Shown here piece after piece: positions 35,088-47,365 of a stretch of DNA of 64,000 nt (the first letter of the stretch is position 1; every line of letters starts with the position of its first letter). The notes under the pieces are model-generated. The model did no database searches and had not been told where the DNA came from. It saw only the letters and a program-made list of their open reading frames with translations. The translations under genes were made by a program, and so were the position numbers. The DNA comes from Nymphalis io (Eukaryota; Arthropoda; Insecta; Lepidoptera; Nymphalidae): assembly GCF_905147045.1 (NCBI RefSeq), contig NC_065903.1, positions 6,820,001 through 6,884,000 of the forward strand. Reading direction: 5' to 3'.

Positions 35088-35455
35088 ATTAAAAAAAAAA
35101 CTAATTAATGTCCTTCTGACTAATTTCGCCACGGCAACCATTCTCAATTGCGACCACCCAATTGCAAAGAGTACACATAGCATAGTGAACACGTGTGTGC
35201 GAACATATGTCCACTTTCTTTTAATTACATAGTAAAGTGCAGAATCCGATGAGACGGCAAATCTGTCAAGACCGCGTGTTGACGTGCAGTATCATAGGAT
35301 TAACGTGCTTTCCGAGGCACCTACTGATGAATGTCTCAGCAGAAAAATCCAAAAACTTTTCACTGGGTGGATCCAGTATTTGAACTTAGGGCCAAGGGAT
35401 CGGCAGACTTACAAGCCATAAGACTAACGATGCTGATAAATCGGTAGATTACTTC
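35088..35455 (-). mobile_element. tRNA-headed SINE, family 2, old full-length copy
   Basis: Recognised on the minus strand from the decayed GATTTCGCCACGGCAACC, ATCCGATGAGACGGCAA and GTGCTTTCCGAGGCACC blocks and a tRNA-like head at its high-coordinate end. Confidence 0.65.
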
Positions 35456-37286
35456 ACACAAACAAACAACTGGTAATTTTGTTTCATGTTTGTTGCCTTT
35501 GTAAGTGTTTGACCCCGCACGCCTAATTGATCAAAGTATACCCGTAATTGTCAGTCTGTCGCCGCATGACGTAAATATTAAAGATATATAGTGTAAGTAG
35601 GGACTAATGAGCTAGGAGAAGGTAATATAATTATTAACTTTTGTATTTGTATCGCTAAAATTAACATAGCAATATCATGTTAAAAAAAATTTACTATTTT
35701 AATTAGTAGCAATTAAGTTGATGGAAGTTATTTATTTGTTTCATTCGTAATGTTCATTTTATCATTAGTTTTTTTTTTTAAATTTAATAATTTGTTTGTG
35801 TGTATTTATGTAAATGTGTACTGATCATGATTTATTTTTATTAGTGATGACATGAATATTCTTAAAAACACTAAAAACTTAACCCAATTAATAAAGTGTA
35901 AATTACAAAGACGTTCCGATCTAATAAAATTTAGGTTAATATTACTTAATAAATAAATAACCGCTGATTACTTTAATGTTACTTTCGTATCAATTTTCTG
36001 AGCTTCATTTTTTCTACTTTATTACTTTTAATAATTCAGAAGTACATAAATAAAGATAATAAGAATGCACCATTCGTCGCCAAACATAACATAACAACGT
36101 CTATAAACATTCTAATAAGAATAGATTGTTATTTCAAACGTATCATTTTCTTCTGTTTTTATGACGCTACGCACATACATTGGAGATTACATCTTTGTAG
36201 ATGACGATGATACCTTGTCGTACCATGCACCAAGAAATCTTAACAATGAAGGGTACCACAATCTAAATTTATTTAACATATAGCTTGAATATTTGCCTTA
36301 TCTTAAAATTAAAAGTTCTATTTTTGTATTTTATTACATTTTTAATTTGTATTTTTAAAATATACATAAAAAAGTTAAATTGAATGTGACCTTCGATTAA
36401 GTAAATTTTATTTATTAAATTTAATGAATATATAAAATAGCCTTTTGATTTTTATTTCTTTCACGTTTAAGTAGCATATAAAACAATGTCTTATATCTTA
36501 AAAGTTTTTTACCAAAATTCTAGTTAAAGAAATTCAGTCGTACGACGTAATGAAGACTCAAATATTTAATTTTCACGGCTTTCGCAGATGGATTATACAG
36601 ATTGGACAATTAAGACCTCGTAGTAAATTTAACTGACTTAAACGTAACTGATAGACGCGACGGCTGTTGACGTTGTTGATAAATAAAAATAGAATTGCTT
36701 TTGTAGTTAAGGTATTTATTTTCATTTATACTTTCTTTAGTAAAAACTGAAAACATATCAAGGGTAATCGATAAGAACCACTAGGTTCTTATTAAAATAG
36801 TTTCTACGTAGATCTTTTATTTTAACCCTGATCTTAACGTTTATATAAAATAGGTTATATACCTCTGTTTCTGGTTATCTGTTTTAACCTTTTATCGAAA
36901 TTTTATAGATTGTTTTTATTAACAATTAATTATCTAGCACACTAACAAAGAGCCTAAAAATGTGCTAATTTAAAGATTTTTATAATTATTACGCAATAAA
37001 GGGATACAATCATCCTATATATATTAACAAATAACATAACGAATGTATAAAGTATCACAAAAGAGTTGACAATTAAGATACAAGCACATCACGAGCTTAT
37101 CAAAATAAATACAAACCTTACAAAACACGTCTATCAAACACGATATAAAATAATTCGTTCTTTAAATAACAACATTTAAAATTATAAAATAAATATTATT
37201 ATAAAATCAATTTCATAAGTATACTGCGAGAAAATTCCAATCTATTGCCATTCTGGAATACATTTAAATATATTTTCAAAACTTAC
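35456..37286. other. AT-rich, nothing seen
   Basis: No gene or recognised repeat family member. Confidence 0.5.
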
Positions 37287-37322
37287 CTCGCCGCGAGCAA
37301 GACGCTAACAGCAGAAAGATCT
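37287..37322 (-). other. Candidate non-coding first exon of the minus-strand gene
   Basis: On the minus strand CGTCTTGCTCGCGGCGAG ends in a strong donor (GCGAG|GTAAGTTTTG at 37287). A TCAG initiator (A at 37322) lies 26 bases downstream of TATATTAA (37348-37341), so a short 5' UTR exon is plausible, to be spliced to 24683-24836 or another exon. It could instead be an 18-base internal microexon (37287-37304) behind the acceptor TTTCTGCTGTTAG. No ATG is present. Confidence 0.35.
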
Positions 37323-37407
37323 GACGAGTCTCAGAATACTTTAATATAGTTATTCACTTCATTTGTTTTAACAAATACGTATTTATTAGTTGAGAACCAA
37401 TGTAGCA

Positions 37408-37461
37408 ATGAGTTATCAGTGCTGTTATGGAACTATGAGTTATCAGTGCTGTTATGGAACA
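37408..37461. repeat. Two tandem copies of a 27-bp unit
   Basis: The unit starting ATGAGTTATCAGTGCTG occurs at 37408-37434 and 37435-37461, differing only in its last base. It precedes a CpG-rich segment (about 37455-37600). The unit is nine codons long, in frame in the plus strand as MSYQCCYGT twice, but the plus ORF there has no other support. Confidence 0.85.
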
Positions 37462-37680
37462 ACGCGTGACGCAGGGCGCGAGACAGCCGACGCTTGGGCG
37501 GTTGGGCGGCGACTGCCTTCCCCGCAGGCTGCGTGCTCCTTCGAACCTCGCCCGGATATCTTCCTGTTGATCATGTACGCGACAGGTGATCCCGACTCGC
37601 TTTTAATTACGAACCACTGTATATGCTATAACCGATCGATTATAATTGTCAGTACATTTCAGCACCCGATTGCATCATAA

Positions 37681-40600
37681 ATTTAGTAGGTCAATATATA
37701 GAATAAAGATATTTACAACTGTAACCATATTATTATATTAATATTTCAAGTATGATGATATTGATGTTCTTTTTTTAAAAGAAATATTGAATCGATGACG
37801 AGTTAATGACACTGAGTTGTGTGCATAAAGATTTCAAATTGAATTGAATTTTGCTATTTCTAAAGTTCATAACCTTTACGTTCAGATATATATTATAGAA
37901 CAGGGAAGTTTTCTAATATGTATACACAGATAAATAAATTATAAGCTCTAATCACAAATATGCCGTCTCACCATTACACAAAGGTCAAAGAGAAATGGTA
38001 AGTACGTAAGTACAATAATTAGCTGCATTATTGTGTTATCGATTTGACAAATAAGATTAACGACGGATAAAAACCTAAGATACAGATCTCCTAACATGGA
38101 GATACTAGGAGACCTGTATCGTATGTTTTAATCATATATTTGTATTTAGTTGGGTACAAAGATATAAAATACATCAGCGAAAAATACCAGTGGTAATGCT
38201 CTGTGTAGACTAAGTTGTTCCCACCTATTATTTATTTCACCGCCAAATGTTTTAATATTAAATAGATTATATATTATTGATCCAAAATAAATAAAATAAT
38301 AAAGTATTGATGTGATTTGGTTTGTAGGGTGTTGAGCCAGTATTTATAGAGATATATTTTAGATCCCATTGTTTGTAGCGGTCTTAACGGTTTAAGCATT
38401 TTTATATTTTTTGTATGTCTGTATGTCTGTTTGTCCAGGATAATCTTTGTAACACCTAAAAATTACAAACTGAAATAACTTAATTATTAAAAGAGGTATT
38501 TTAAAGTACTGACCTAGTCTTTATTTCATCAAAATCGGTCGAATTTTTCAAAAGTTACAAAAACATACGTATTTTTGTTGATGATCTATACACATATAAT
38601 GATTTGTATATTATATAGTACAAAATTGTGACTTTGTGAAACATAAGGAAACTCATTTACGTTCCCAATATTATGTATAACTCTCAAGCAGCGCATTTGC
38701 TTGTTCAATTTGTCCAACTTCTAGAGATCTAGTGCCCGAGTTTGTTAACTTATTTAATTAAGAACACGGATATTATAACAATTTATAATATCTATCGGCA
38801 TATGTATTTTAAATGATTATATAATCATTACATATTAATAATAATTTGCCTACAATACTACTTAAGTTTATTTATTTTTTAATTATTTATAACTCGGACA
38901 GATATTCTATACATACTTGAAATATTCTTGAAATATAACTTTCGCTCAAAGTTCTTAATAATATTTCAAATCATAATGAGTAGCCATTATAATGATTAGC
39001 AAAGTTTGCACACTTTTGCGCCCAAGATAAAGAAGTTACTATTAATTTTAACCTCAAAATGAAAACCCTTCTACTTAACGAATTAAGTATTATAAATTAC
39101 AATTTTATGCTTGATAAAGATTACAAAAATATTTTATTTATTTAAAAAACATATAAAGTTTCGCTTTATTTAGAAAAAAAAACAGATAATACTTACTCGT
39201 CCGAATTCTAATTCAGAGGGCTAAAATTATCAATTATTAATTCTTACTAATGTTACTCATTTAATACGTTTTCACGTCTTAACTACTCAAGTGTTCATCT
39301 TTGCATACACATTGTCAGGGATACAAATAGAATATAGGGTACACAATCCCCTGCCTATCTCACACGCGGGCGAAGCCGCGGCCGGAAACTAGTTTTCAAT
39401 AATTTCTTAATATTCTTTAATTAAACTTTTACTTACTTTATTTTTAGATATCGTTTGGTTTATAAATCATATTGATGTAAACTTTAAAAATATATATAAG
39501 ACTAGCATATTAACTTATATAAGTATATAATATAAATTGATACATCATTTGATATACGTATTTTAGAATAAAGTTCAGCCTTCATGTATTTAATATAAAA
39601 ACCGCAAGACTTCAATGGAATTTATCGATTAAGCGAACTTTAAGCCTTTAATTTTATATATGCTGTTATAGTCCCAATGTAAAAAATGCCGATGGGGCAT
39701 TGAATATATGGCATTATGGCGTTTTTAAAAACACATTATAATTTTAAAGGAAAAGTGCTAACTGCAATTCATCCGATAAAATATGTGATAAAATCACTGG
39801 AAAGCTAAATGTAAAGAAATACATTATTCTATAAATGGTATTAAGCATTAAGGAAACTTGGGAAGCTTAACAAAAGAGCTACCCACAATGTAGATAAAAT
39901 CAATATTTAATACACTCGTTGTCATTGTTTTATTACAATTATCCGTGCGTTGCAAGTATCTACTTTCCTCTATTCGAGTAAAGCAAACGAAGAAGACACT
40001 CGAGAATAGTCGTCGAATTTCTGCTCTCGAAAGATATAGACTGCATAATGGAATAATGGAAACCCTTTCAGAGGTGACGGCGCATTTTGATCCCAATATA
40101 ATGACCAATTTCGGCCTTTGCATTTATTCTCAAGAAAGACTAGCCAAGAAAATCTTCGCAAGACATAATTCAGTGTGTCTGCAAGCGTAAGTGCACTATC
40201 TTTTTCCTCACTATAATCATACAATGGGACGGTAAATCCAGCACTATTGGAAAAAGCTCAAGCGCATCTAAAGTCAGCAAAACCAGGTTCTCGGCGCGTG
40301 ATCTCGTTTCTATGTTTTTTCTATATACAACATCCGGTAGTATTGTATTTAATTATTTTTCGTAATTGCACGGGCGCGTATTTTAAAAATTATTCTGAAT
40401 AATTTCATTAAGTATAATACAGTTATTTTTACTTTAATATGATAATAAATACGCTGTCAAGGTTTCTTCCGTAGTCCTCTCGCCTCAGTACCGTCGCAGC
40501 GACTTATTTAAGAAATAAATGTATGTTTGAATTATGGGTGACATGCGACAGGGGATGAGATTTTTCACGGAAAGGAAATGTAGGAAACATTTCAGTATTT

Positions 40601-41841
40601 TATATGACTGAAATCCGAACTTTTAGCATGAAAAAAAATATACGGTGGATCGAAATATGTCCATACCAGGCCCGGTTTATATAGACCGGTTGCACATTTC
40701 TTTGCAAGAATGATTATGGTCGAATTTCAACAACTAGACGAACACTGGAAAAATAAAAACTGACCCCTTTAGAAATCTAAAATTGAACAATGTGGATGGT
40801 TATTTTAGTATAGATTTCCCATTATTTTACACATTACTTCGTGATTCTATTGCTTTATATTATATAAATCACACATACTCTACCATCACGCGGCTTCTAA
40901 AATAACAATAACCGTTTCCATCCTTATCATCGTCTTCAATATTAATGTAGATTTCATGGTGAGCTATATTGTTTAAAACGAATCGCTACACACATATAAA
41001 CGACACATGAGAAAAATCACAAAATTCAACTCACGTATTCTATGATTTATCAAAACCATTCATTATTGTTATTGATTGTTGACACGAAACGCTTTTGTGT
41101 AGGCATAAACATTACGGTTTCAAAAGTAAAGGTTTTTATATTATTGCTCATGCGTACTGGAGATAAAGAATATTGTTTCCATTTATGAAATAAAGTTTTC
41201 TGTAGTATGTTATATAGATAGAAGAAACAATATCAATAATTATACTGTAAACAAGAAAATGAGAATACAAATAAATAAACAATTTGTATATACAGTATAC
41301 ATAAATTAAATTAAATACAAAATTAATATACGTCATTTGATAAGCGAAAAAGAGTAGCTACTTTTCTTTTTGATTAAATCTACAATCCAAGCCACTATGG
41401 CTTTATATTTAATGTAATCTTATTAACTGCGATTCAAAAACTACGATTTTTAATTTTTTTAATAACTTTAATGTGGTAGAAAAAAAATCGATCTCGTTAT
41501 TAACGAAAAAGGAGTTGCAAATAATGCATCAAGTATTCAACTATTTCCGAAAATGAAGTGACACGACTGTGAGAAATAGTTCAAACATCAAGAGACAATT
41601 CCGTCCGTTTCTAATTTAACGAGGAGAGCTTCGGCCAAAGAATTGTTTGAAATTTCAGTATTAAAGCTGTTGATTGTATTTTACATAGAGGACCGGAATA
41701 CTGAATTTGTAATCAGACTTAGGACATGTTAAATTTTGACCTTATTGCAATAATAACCAATTCTATATATAAAAATCAGTAAAATGTGTTATACTTAGTT
41801 AAAATTAAATAGATATATAATATACAATATATAACAATAAA
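37681..41841. other. AT-rich stretch with weak signals
   Basis: Contains an imperfect 15-bp foldback (38079-38120), an RTE-like LINE scrap in reverse at about 39340-39395 (GGGCGAAGCCGCGGCC), and a GC-balanced segment at 39930-40225 where both strands carry overlapping ORFs of 80-90 codons. The plus one ends at a consensus donor (AAGC|GTAAGTGC, about 40189), but no second exon or homology is evident. Confidence 0.4.
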
Positions 41842-42082
41842 TTTCCATGTGCTTAATTTGTGATTATAATTCATCTCGTGCTTTACGGTGAAGGAAAACA
41901 TCGTGAGGAAACCTGTATGTGTCTAATTTCACTGAAATTCTGCCACATGTGTATTCCACCAACCCGCATTGGAGCAGCGTGGTGGAATAAGCTCCAAACC
42001 TTCTCCTCAAAAGGGAGAGGAGGCCTTAGCCCAGCAGTGGGACATTAACAGGCTGTTACTGTTACTGTACTGTTACTGTACA
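41842..42082 (+). mobile_element. Metulj-like SINE, 5' truncated
   Basis: Lacks the tRNA-like head and begins at CCATGTGCTTAATTTGTG; the rest is intact to the GTTACTGTACT tail. ACAATAA occurs just outside both ends (about 41834 and 42079), so the truncation probably happened at insertion. Confidence 0.85.
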
Positions 42083-43239
42083 ATAACGGTATATAAATTT
42101 CACTCAATATAATATACAATATGTCATAAATTTTAAACTGAATTAAATAATTGGGTACATTTTAGTGCGTTTAGCATTATAAAGTAATAACGTGATTAAA
42201 GTGGTAGTTTGAAAATGATTTTTTTACAGCGAAGAATATAGTAATATATGTAAGTCACCGTAAAATTATAAGGTTCGCTAGTTTATAAACAAAAAACTAT
42301 GAACGGAGCATTCAATTTACAATGAAAAGCACAATATGGATATATAGCTTAGAATCTTTTGTGTTAGTTTAGTTAAATGTGTTTATAATTTAATTCAGAT
42401 TGACCCCGTATATTAAAAACAATATGGGACATCATTAATTTACTATACATATATACTTATAAAAATCTCGCTAAATTTATTATAAACTAAAGTTCTAACA
42501 ATTATCCTGTAAGATATACATACATATATAGCTAAAATATACGCAGTATTTTTGTCTAATTTATAAAATGTATTTGGTACCGATAAAGCAGTTTCGATTA
42601 GTAAAACACGTAGTTCACATTCATTCATTGCAACTACAGAAAATATAATTGTGTTTCTCATATTTCTCTTATTAACAATGTAATTTTTTTTCTTTCTGAA
42701 TTTACGTTGGGTGTGAAACACTTGACGTCAAAGGAGTGAGCCGTAAATGATTGTGAGTCATAAACAGTCATGTCCTTTAACTAAGTCGTTAAGGTTTATT
42801 ACAATTCGACGATAAAGCCCAATATTGAATATGAACATTTATCTCATCAAACGATAACGGGAAATCGTAAACATGTTTTGAACATCAAGGTATTTTTGTG
42901 AAAGATTCACCCATTAGACCGGCTTTCAGTTGTTCAAACATCAACGAAATCTCTTGTGAGGAGACTTAGTGTGAATTATTGAGCAAGTCAGCAAACTTTC
43001 TAAAACAGTAGATGGTTTTTGGTTACTCTAATTTAAAGTCCCAAATCAACCTTAGAGTGTAGTAAAACAAAGAGAAAGGAACGGATTTAGCTCTATTTAT
43101 CCTTTAAATCGAATAGAGCCGGAATTTAAAAAGTACGCACGCAATATTTTAGGTTCTAATAAAGGAGCAAAGACATCTGAACTCTAATTTATAATGAACT
43201 CTATAATATATTTAAATTTGTATTTACTCTTTTTTTTAA
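42083..43239. other. AT-rich, nothing seen
   Basis: No gene or recognised repeat. Confidence 0.5.
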
Positions 43240-43533
43240 TTAATAATAATGTCCTCCAGACCGATTTCAGCCACGGCGGCCAATCTCAAGAGAGATTAGC
43301 CAACTACGCAGGAGATGTTATAGTACACAAGTGAGTGCGCAAACACAGGTGCAGAGTGCACTCTTCCCTCACTCTCATAATCCGATGGGACGGCAATCCG
43401 ACGAGACCGCAAAAAATTCAGGCGCAGGACCAACGGCTTTACGTGCTTTCCGAGGCACGGGAGTGTACACACTTCCAGACTCCGTGCTACTACTGAGAAA
43501 TTTCTGACAGAAAAACCCAATAACTTTTTATGT
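43240..43533 (-). mobile_element. tRNA-headed SINE, family 2, head replaced by a palindrome
   Basis: The 3' tail (AATAATAATGTCCTCCAGAC on the plus strand) and body are well preserved up to CCCAATAACTTTTTA. Where the tRNA-like head should follow, a palindrome begins at 43534. The ORF across it is not a gene. Confidence 0.85.
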
Positions 43534-43595
43534 AGTGATCTTGTGTATTCCCAGTTCGAACCAATAGGCCCGAACTGTGAATACACAAGATCACT
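43534..43595. repeat. 25-bp foldback at the SINE junction
   Basis: Arms 43534-43558 and 43571-43595 pair over 25 bases with one mismatch (17 perfect, one mismatch, 7 perfect) around a 12-base loop. The right half resembles the missing SINE head (AATAGGCCCGAACTG against ATTGGCCCGACCTG), so the left arm looks like an inverted copy made during or after insertion. Confidence 0.9.
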
Positions 43596-43931
43596 TAGTG
43601 ACAAATACAACACCTACACACCTACCTACTAGGGCGGTGGAACCGAGTCCGAAGGTGACGACGTCCTTTAAAGAAAAATCCAACTTTCACAAATCGATAA
43701 ATGTTAATTAATGCATTTACTCGCCTCTCACCCGTCCAGTATGGTCAGGCTAAGTTAGGTAGGTTAGGTTAGGTGTGTAGGTGTCCAATTACATAGATAA
43801 TCATGGGTTCTGGCGAGAGCCCCGAGACGGCTCCGTCGTCGATCAGCGGTATACACATTACGTAGTCAAAGTCACGACTTAGACGAAGTAAGTACAAAGG
43901 CTAGGTTACTACTACACCGAACTTTTACTAT

Positions 43932-43933
<2 letters not shown>
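43596..43933. other. GC-richer unassigned stretch with TTAGG-like motif
   Basis: No ORF of note. It holds a short run of TTAGG-related units at 43752-43774, like the insect telomere repeat but only a few units long. The rest may be an unrecognised transposon remnant. Confidence 0.4.
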
Positions 43934-44016
<83 letters not shown>

Positions 44017-44301
44017 TAGAATAGGAAGGCGGACGAGCATATGGGCCACCTGATGGTAAGTGGTCACCAACGCTCTTAGACATTGGCATTGTAAGAAATG
44101 TCAACCATCGCTTACATATCCAATGCGCCACCAACCTTGGGAACTAAGATTTTATGTCCCTTGTGCCTGTAATTACACTGGCTCACTCACCCTTCAAACC
44201 GGAACACAACAATACCAAGTACTGCTGTTTTGCGGTAGAATATCTGATGAGTGGGTGGTACCTACCCAGACGAGCTTGCACAAAGCCCTACCACCAGTAA
44301 A
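43934..44301 (-). mobile_element. Poly(A)-tailed retroposon with an 80-base tail
   Basis: On the minus strand the element runs from TACTGGTGGTAGGGCTTTGT to CCTATTCTATATAAA and then 80 uninterrupted A (seen as T at 43934-44013). The body is close to the 51938-52190 copy. A pure tail this long suggests a young insertion, or an assembly-sensitive homopolymer. Confidence 0.9.
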
Positions 44302-44768
44302 GTGTTATCATTAAATTTATATATAATTAAGTTATCATTAAATGTTTGCTTATGAATTATTATTTTTTATCTAATATCTCCCAAATTTTTCTATTAATTT
44401 GTACTCATACTAATATTCTGAATTTACTTCGAAAGCGCCCAGATTGACAGCTTTATCATTGACTGACGTTGACATATTGAGATATTCATATATCTCAAAA
44501 AACCTTCAACATACACTAAAGCCTGTGACCGGCCAATACTATTAATACAATAATATAGAAGTTTTATATCAATCGAAATTGTATGGTCTTAGTGTAGACG
44601 AGGAGTAAAGAATCATACAAAACATAACTCTTTATAATAATAATATGATGTTAAGCGCAACTTTCGGAGGGTGAACTTTATAAGCCCATAGATTGTAGGC
44701 CGCTGGTGTACAGGCACATAAAGTGAAAACATTACGGTAACACAAAAAAAGCTAAACTTTTTTAAAAG
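44302..44768. other. AT-rich, nothing seen
   Basis: No gene or recognised repeat between the two retroelements. Confidence 0.5.
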
Positions 44769-45032
44769 AAGCTAAGTTAGCCCAGTGGCTAGAGCGCATG
44801 CGTCCTAATCGATGATTGTGGATTCGAACCCGGGTAAGCACTACTGAATTTTATGTACTTCATTTGTGTTTATAATTCATTTAGTACTTGAGGACGAATG
44901 AAAACATTGTGAGGAAACCTGCATGTGTCTAATTTCACTGAAATTTCACCATTAATGGAATAAGCTCCAAACCTTCTCCACAAAAAAGGAGAGGACGCCT
45001 TAGCTAAGCAGTGAGACATTCACAGGCTGTTA
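44769..45032 (+). mobile_element. Metulj-like SINE, diverged with deletions
   Basis: The head retains AGCCCAGTGGCTAGAGCGCA and a B-box (GGATTCGAACCCG), and the body retains ATTGTGAGGAAACCTGCATG and AGCTCCAAACCTTCTC, but the CCACATGTGTATTCCACC region is deleted. Confidence 0.8.
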
Positions 45033-47130
45033 CAACTTAATTAAGATAGACGCTATGGAAACAAACTCATTTCGTTTTTATGCTTATATAGTTATATAAG
45101 CATAAAAACATATATATCAGTATCTAGTTAGATACTGTTATAAAGATACTAAAGATACTATCATATTATCATACGATTGTTTTTTTTATTTTAAAGAACC
45201 TTTTTTTGATATTCTTAACAAAAATCCACAAAAATGTAAAAACAAATGACTAAACACTGTTCACCTGAGAATGACATAAATAACGCTCTATAAAAAGAAC
45301 TAAAATATAAAACTGAACTTTGAGATATTGCTCAAATAAAAAAAAAAATCCTATTTAAAATTGAACAATATACATAAACAAACGAATGGATACCACATCT
45401 GTCAATTATGAACCAAATACATTCTGGTTTCCAAGCAATTCATCAAATCGTCAATATCGTTCTGTCTGTGCAAGGACAGGCTTTGCAAACTCGCACTAAC
45501 AAACATAATCATGATTGAGCATTACTTATTCGAATCTTCATGGCTTATTAATAGAAAAAAAAACGACTAGATAGCATTGAAACACGTTAAGAAATTTAAG
45601 AAATTAAATATATTTTTGACTTCCAAATTGATATGACTCTTCATACTTTTTCACTTTATATTATATTTTTAAATAAATATTTAAACTATTCTCGTCGAAA
45701 CCACAAGCGATATCGCCCATATTGATCTAGCTTATGGTGTAGAAAATAAGTTGAACTGATCCTCTCAGTCCCAAACGGCCGAAACTTGTAATGACTATAG
45801 ACAATGAGGGGCTTACGGGGTCGAACGTAGTCAATGCGAAGGTTTCGAGTGGCAAAAGGAGATTTGTCATAACAATGCCTCAATCCTCAAGACGTTCAAT
45901 TTGGAATTCAGTGCTTTATACACTTCCCTATTTGGAATCATCTTAAAAACTTTAAATTTATCTTCGACTTCTATTTATATCGCGTCTGATTAATAATACA
46001 ATTGAATATCTCTGAGATTATCTCATCGTATTCTGATAAACGACTTTATTCAACGAACCACATATTTGATCCATCAAGGTGAATACAAATTACCGGTCCA
46101 GTGCAATTTAAGAAAGTTTTGTAGCGCATATAAAACCTTTAAGAAGAATACCCAATTAAGCACTTTTTCGAGTATTTTATGAGGAACATTAAAGAGATTA
46201 GTATTTGCTTATCGCGAAAGCTTCCTACGGACCGTCCCACTAACTGCCGCATAAGCGGACTTATTATAGCAGTTTTTTGTGTGTAGAGTTGAGTGGCTAT
46301 ATAATTCATTATGTTTACTTTTTCGTAATTATAAAAAAAATAGCAGTGAAACATAATCCGTAATCAATAAAAAAATCAAAATATTTAATAAAAACATTGT
46401 ATATTAAATTTAACGTCGACTTATTTTTTTTTTTCATCTCTTTATGAAGATAATCGAGAGAATTATCAAAAAACAAAGAAAAACGAATATTGAATACGCA
46501 ACAAAGACATTACAAAACAATACTTTGATATACTTTTAATAGTTAATGATCAGACTTCAGGAACATCCTTTCCTGAATGTCTGTTACTCAACGCAAAGCA
46601 ATGTAATGATTATCAACTCCTCTCCGGATTTTAGTATGTCGAGTGCGGCCACTAAGCTAACATAGCGTCGCGGAATCACATCGCATTAAATAAATACTAT
46701 CTGTTACTTTTGTTATTTTTATCAATAATATAACGATAACAAATTGATATAAGGTAAATAATGCAACAAAGTTCAAATTATTCATTCTATTTGTTTATTT
46801 GATACGTACAATTGAATGAGTCACTATAAATACTGAATTGTTTTCGAAGAATTTAGTGTTATCATAGTAACTCACTACTTATTAATATTTTATATCTGCC
46901 TAGTTTTCGTTTGCAGATTCGGCCGCGTGTTTCAGGTGTCAGGTTTAAAAAATGAAACCTTTCTTGGGGTTCAAACTTGCTGCATAACTTTCATCAAAAT
47001 CAGTTCGGTGGTTTAGCTGTGAAATATTACATTCGCATTAATAATAAGTATCAAAATTATTCACAGTTGCCAGAGAATAAATGATATTATGAAGGTTCTC
47101 CTCGGGACGTATCAATCTGTTTGTCACATA
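45033..47130. other. AT-rich stretch with a hairpin and a LINE scrap
   Basis: Contains a perfect 16-bp hairpin (45075-45108, two-base loop) and an RTE-like LINE 3' end at about 46917-47048 (TCATCAAAATCAGTTCGGTG). A GC-balanced segment at 45686-45883 is open for 65 codons on the minus strand but has no splice or homology support. Confidence 0.45.
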
Positions 47131-47365
47131 GCCCAATGGTTAGAACGCATAATCAGGCCCGGTCAAGCACCATTGCATTTTCATGTGCTTAATTTGTGTT
47201 AAAAATGTATTTCATTCTCGACGGCGAAGAGAACATTGTGAGGAATCTTGCATGTCACATGAAAATCTGCCACTACGTATGTATCCACTAACCCGTGTTA
47301 GAGCATCGTGGTGGAATAAACGGAGGGGTCACTTTAAGCCAAAAGTGAGACATTTACAGGCTACT
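47131..47365 (+). mobile_element. Metulj-like SINE, old copy
   Basis: Degenerate head (AGCCCAATGGTTAGAACGC) and shortened body, with TTTCATGTGCTTAATTTGTG and ATCGTGGTGGAATAA retained. A further fragment of the same family lies at about 48113-48245. Confidence 0.75.

Noticed and set aside
39180..39230. 24-base microexon candidate (PSELEFGR) on the minus strand
   Set aside because: Sites are passable, but its phase 0 does not match the phases of the surrounding minus-strand gene, and nothing else supports it.
43296..43613. 105-codon minus-strand ORF
   Set aside because: It runs through SINE family 2 and the adjoining palindrome; it has no independent support.
43752..43774. TTAGG repeat resembling telomere sequence
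   Set aside because: Only three or four imperfect units, embedded in ordinary sequence; too short to argue for a former chromosome end.
44060..44314. 84-codon ORF, repeated at 51938-52132 on the other strand
   Set aside because: Both lie on the antisense strand of the poly(A) retroposon and are shared only because the element is repeated.
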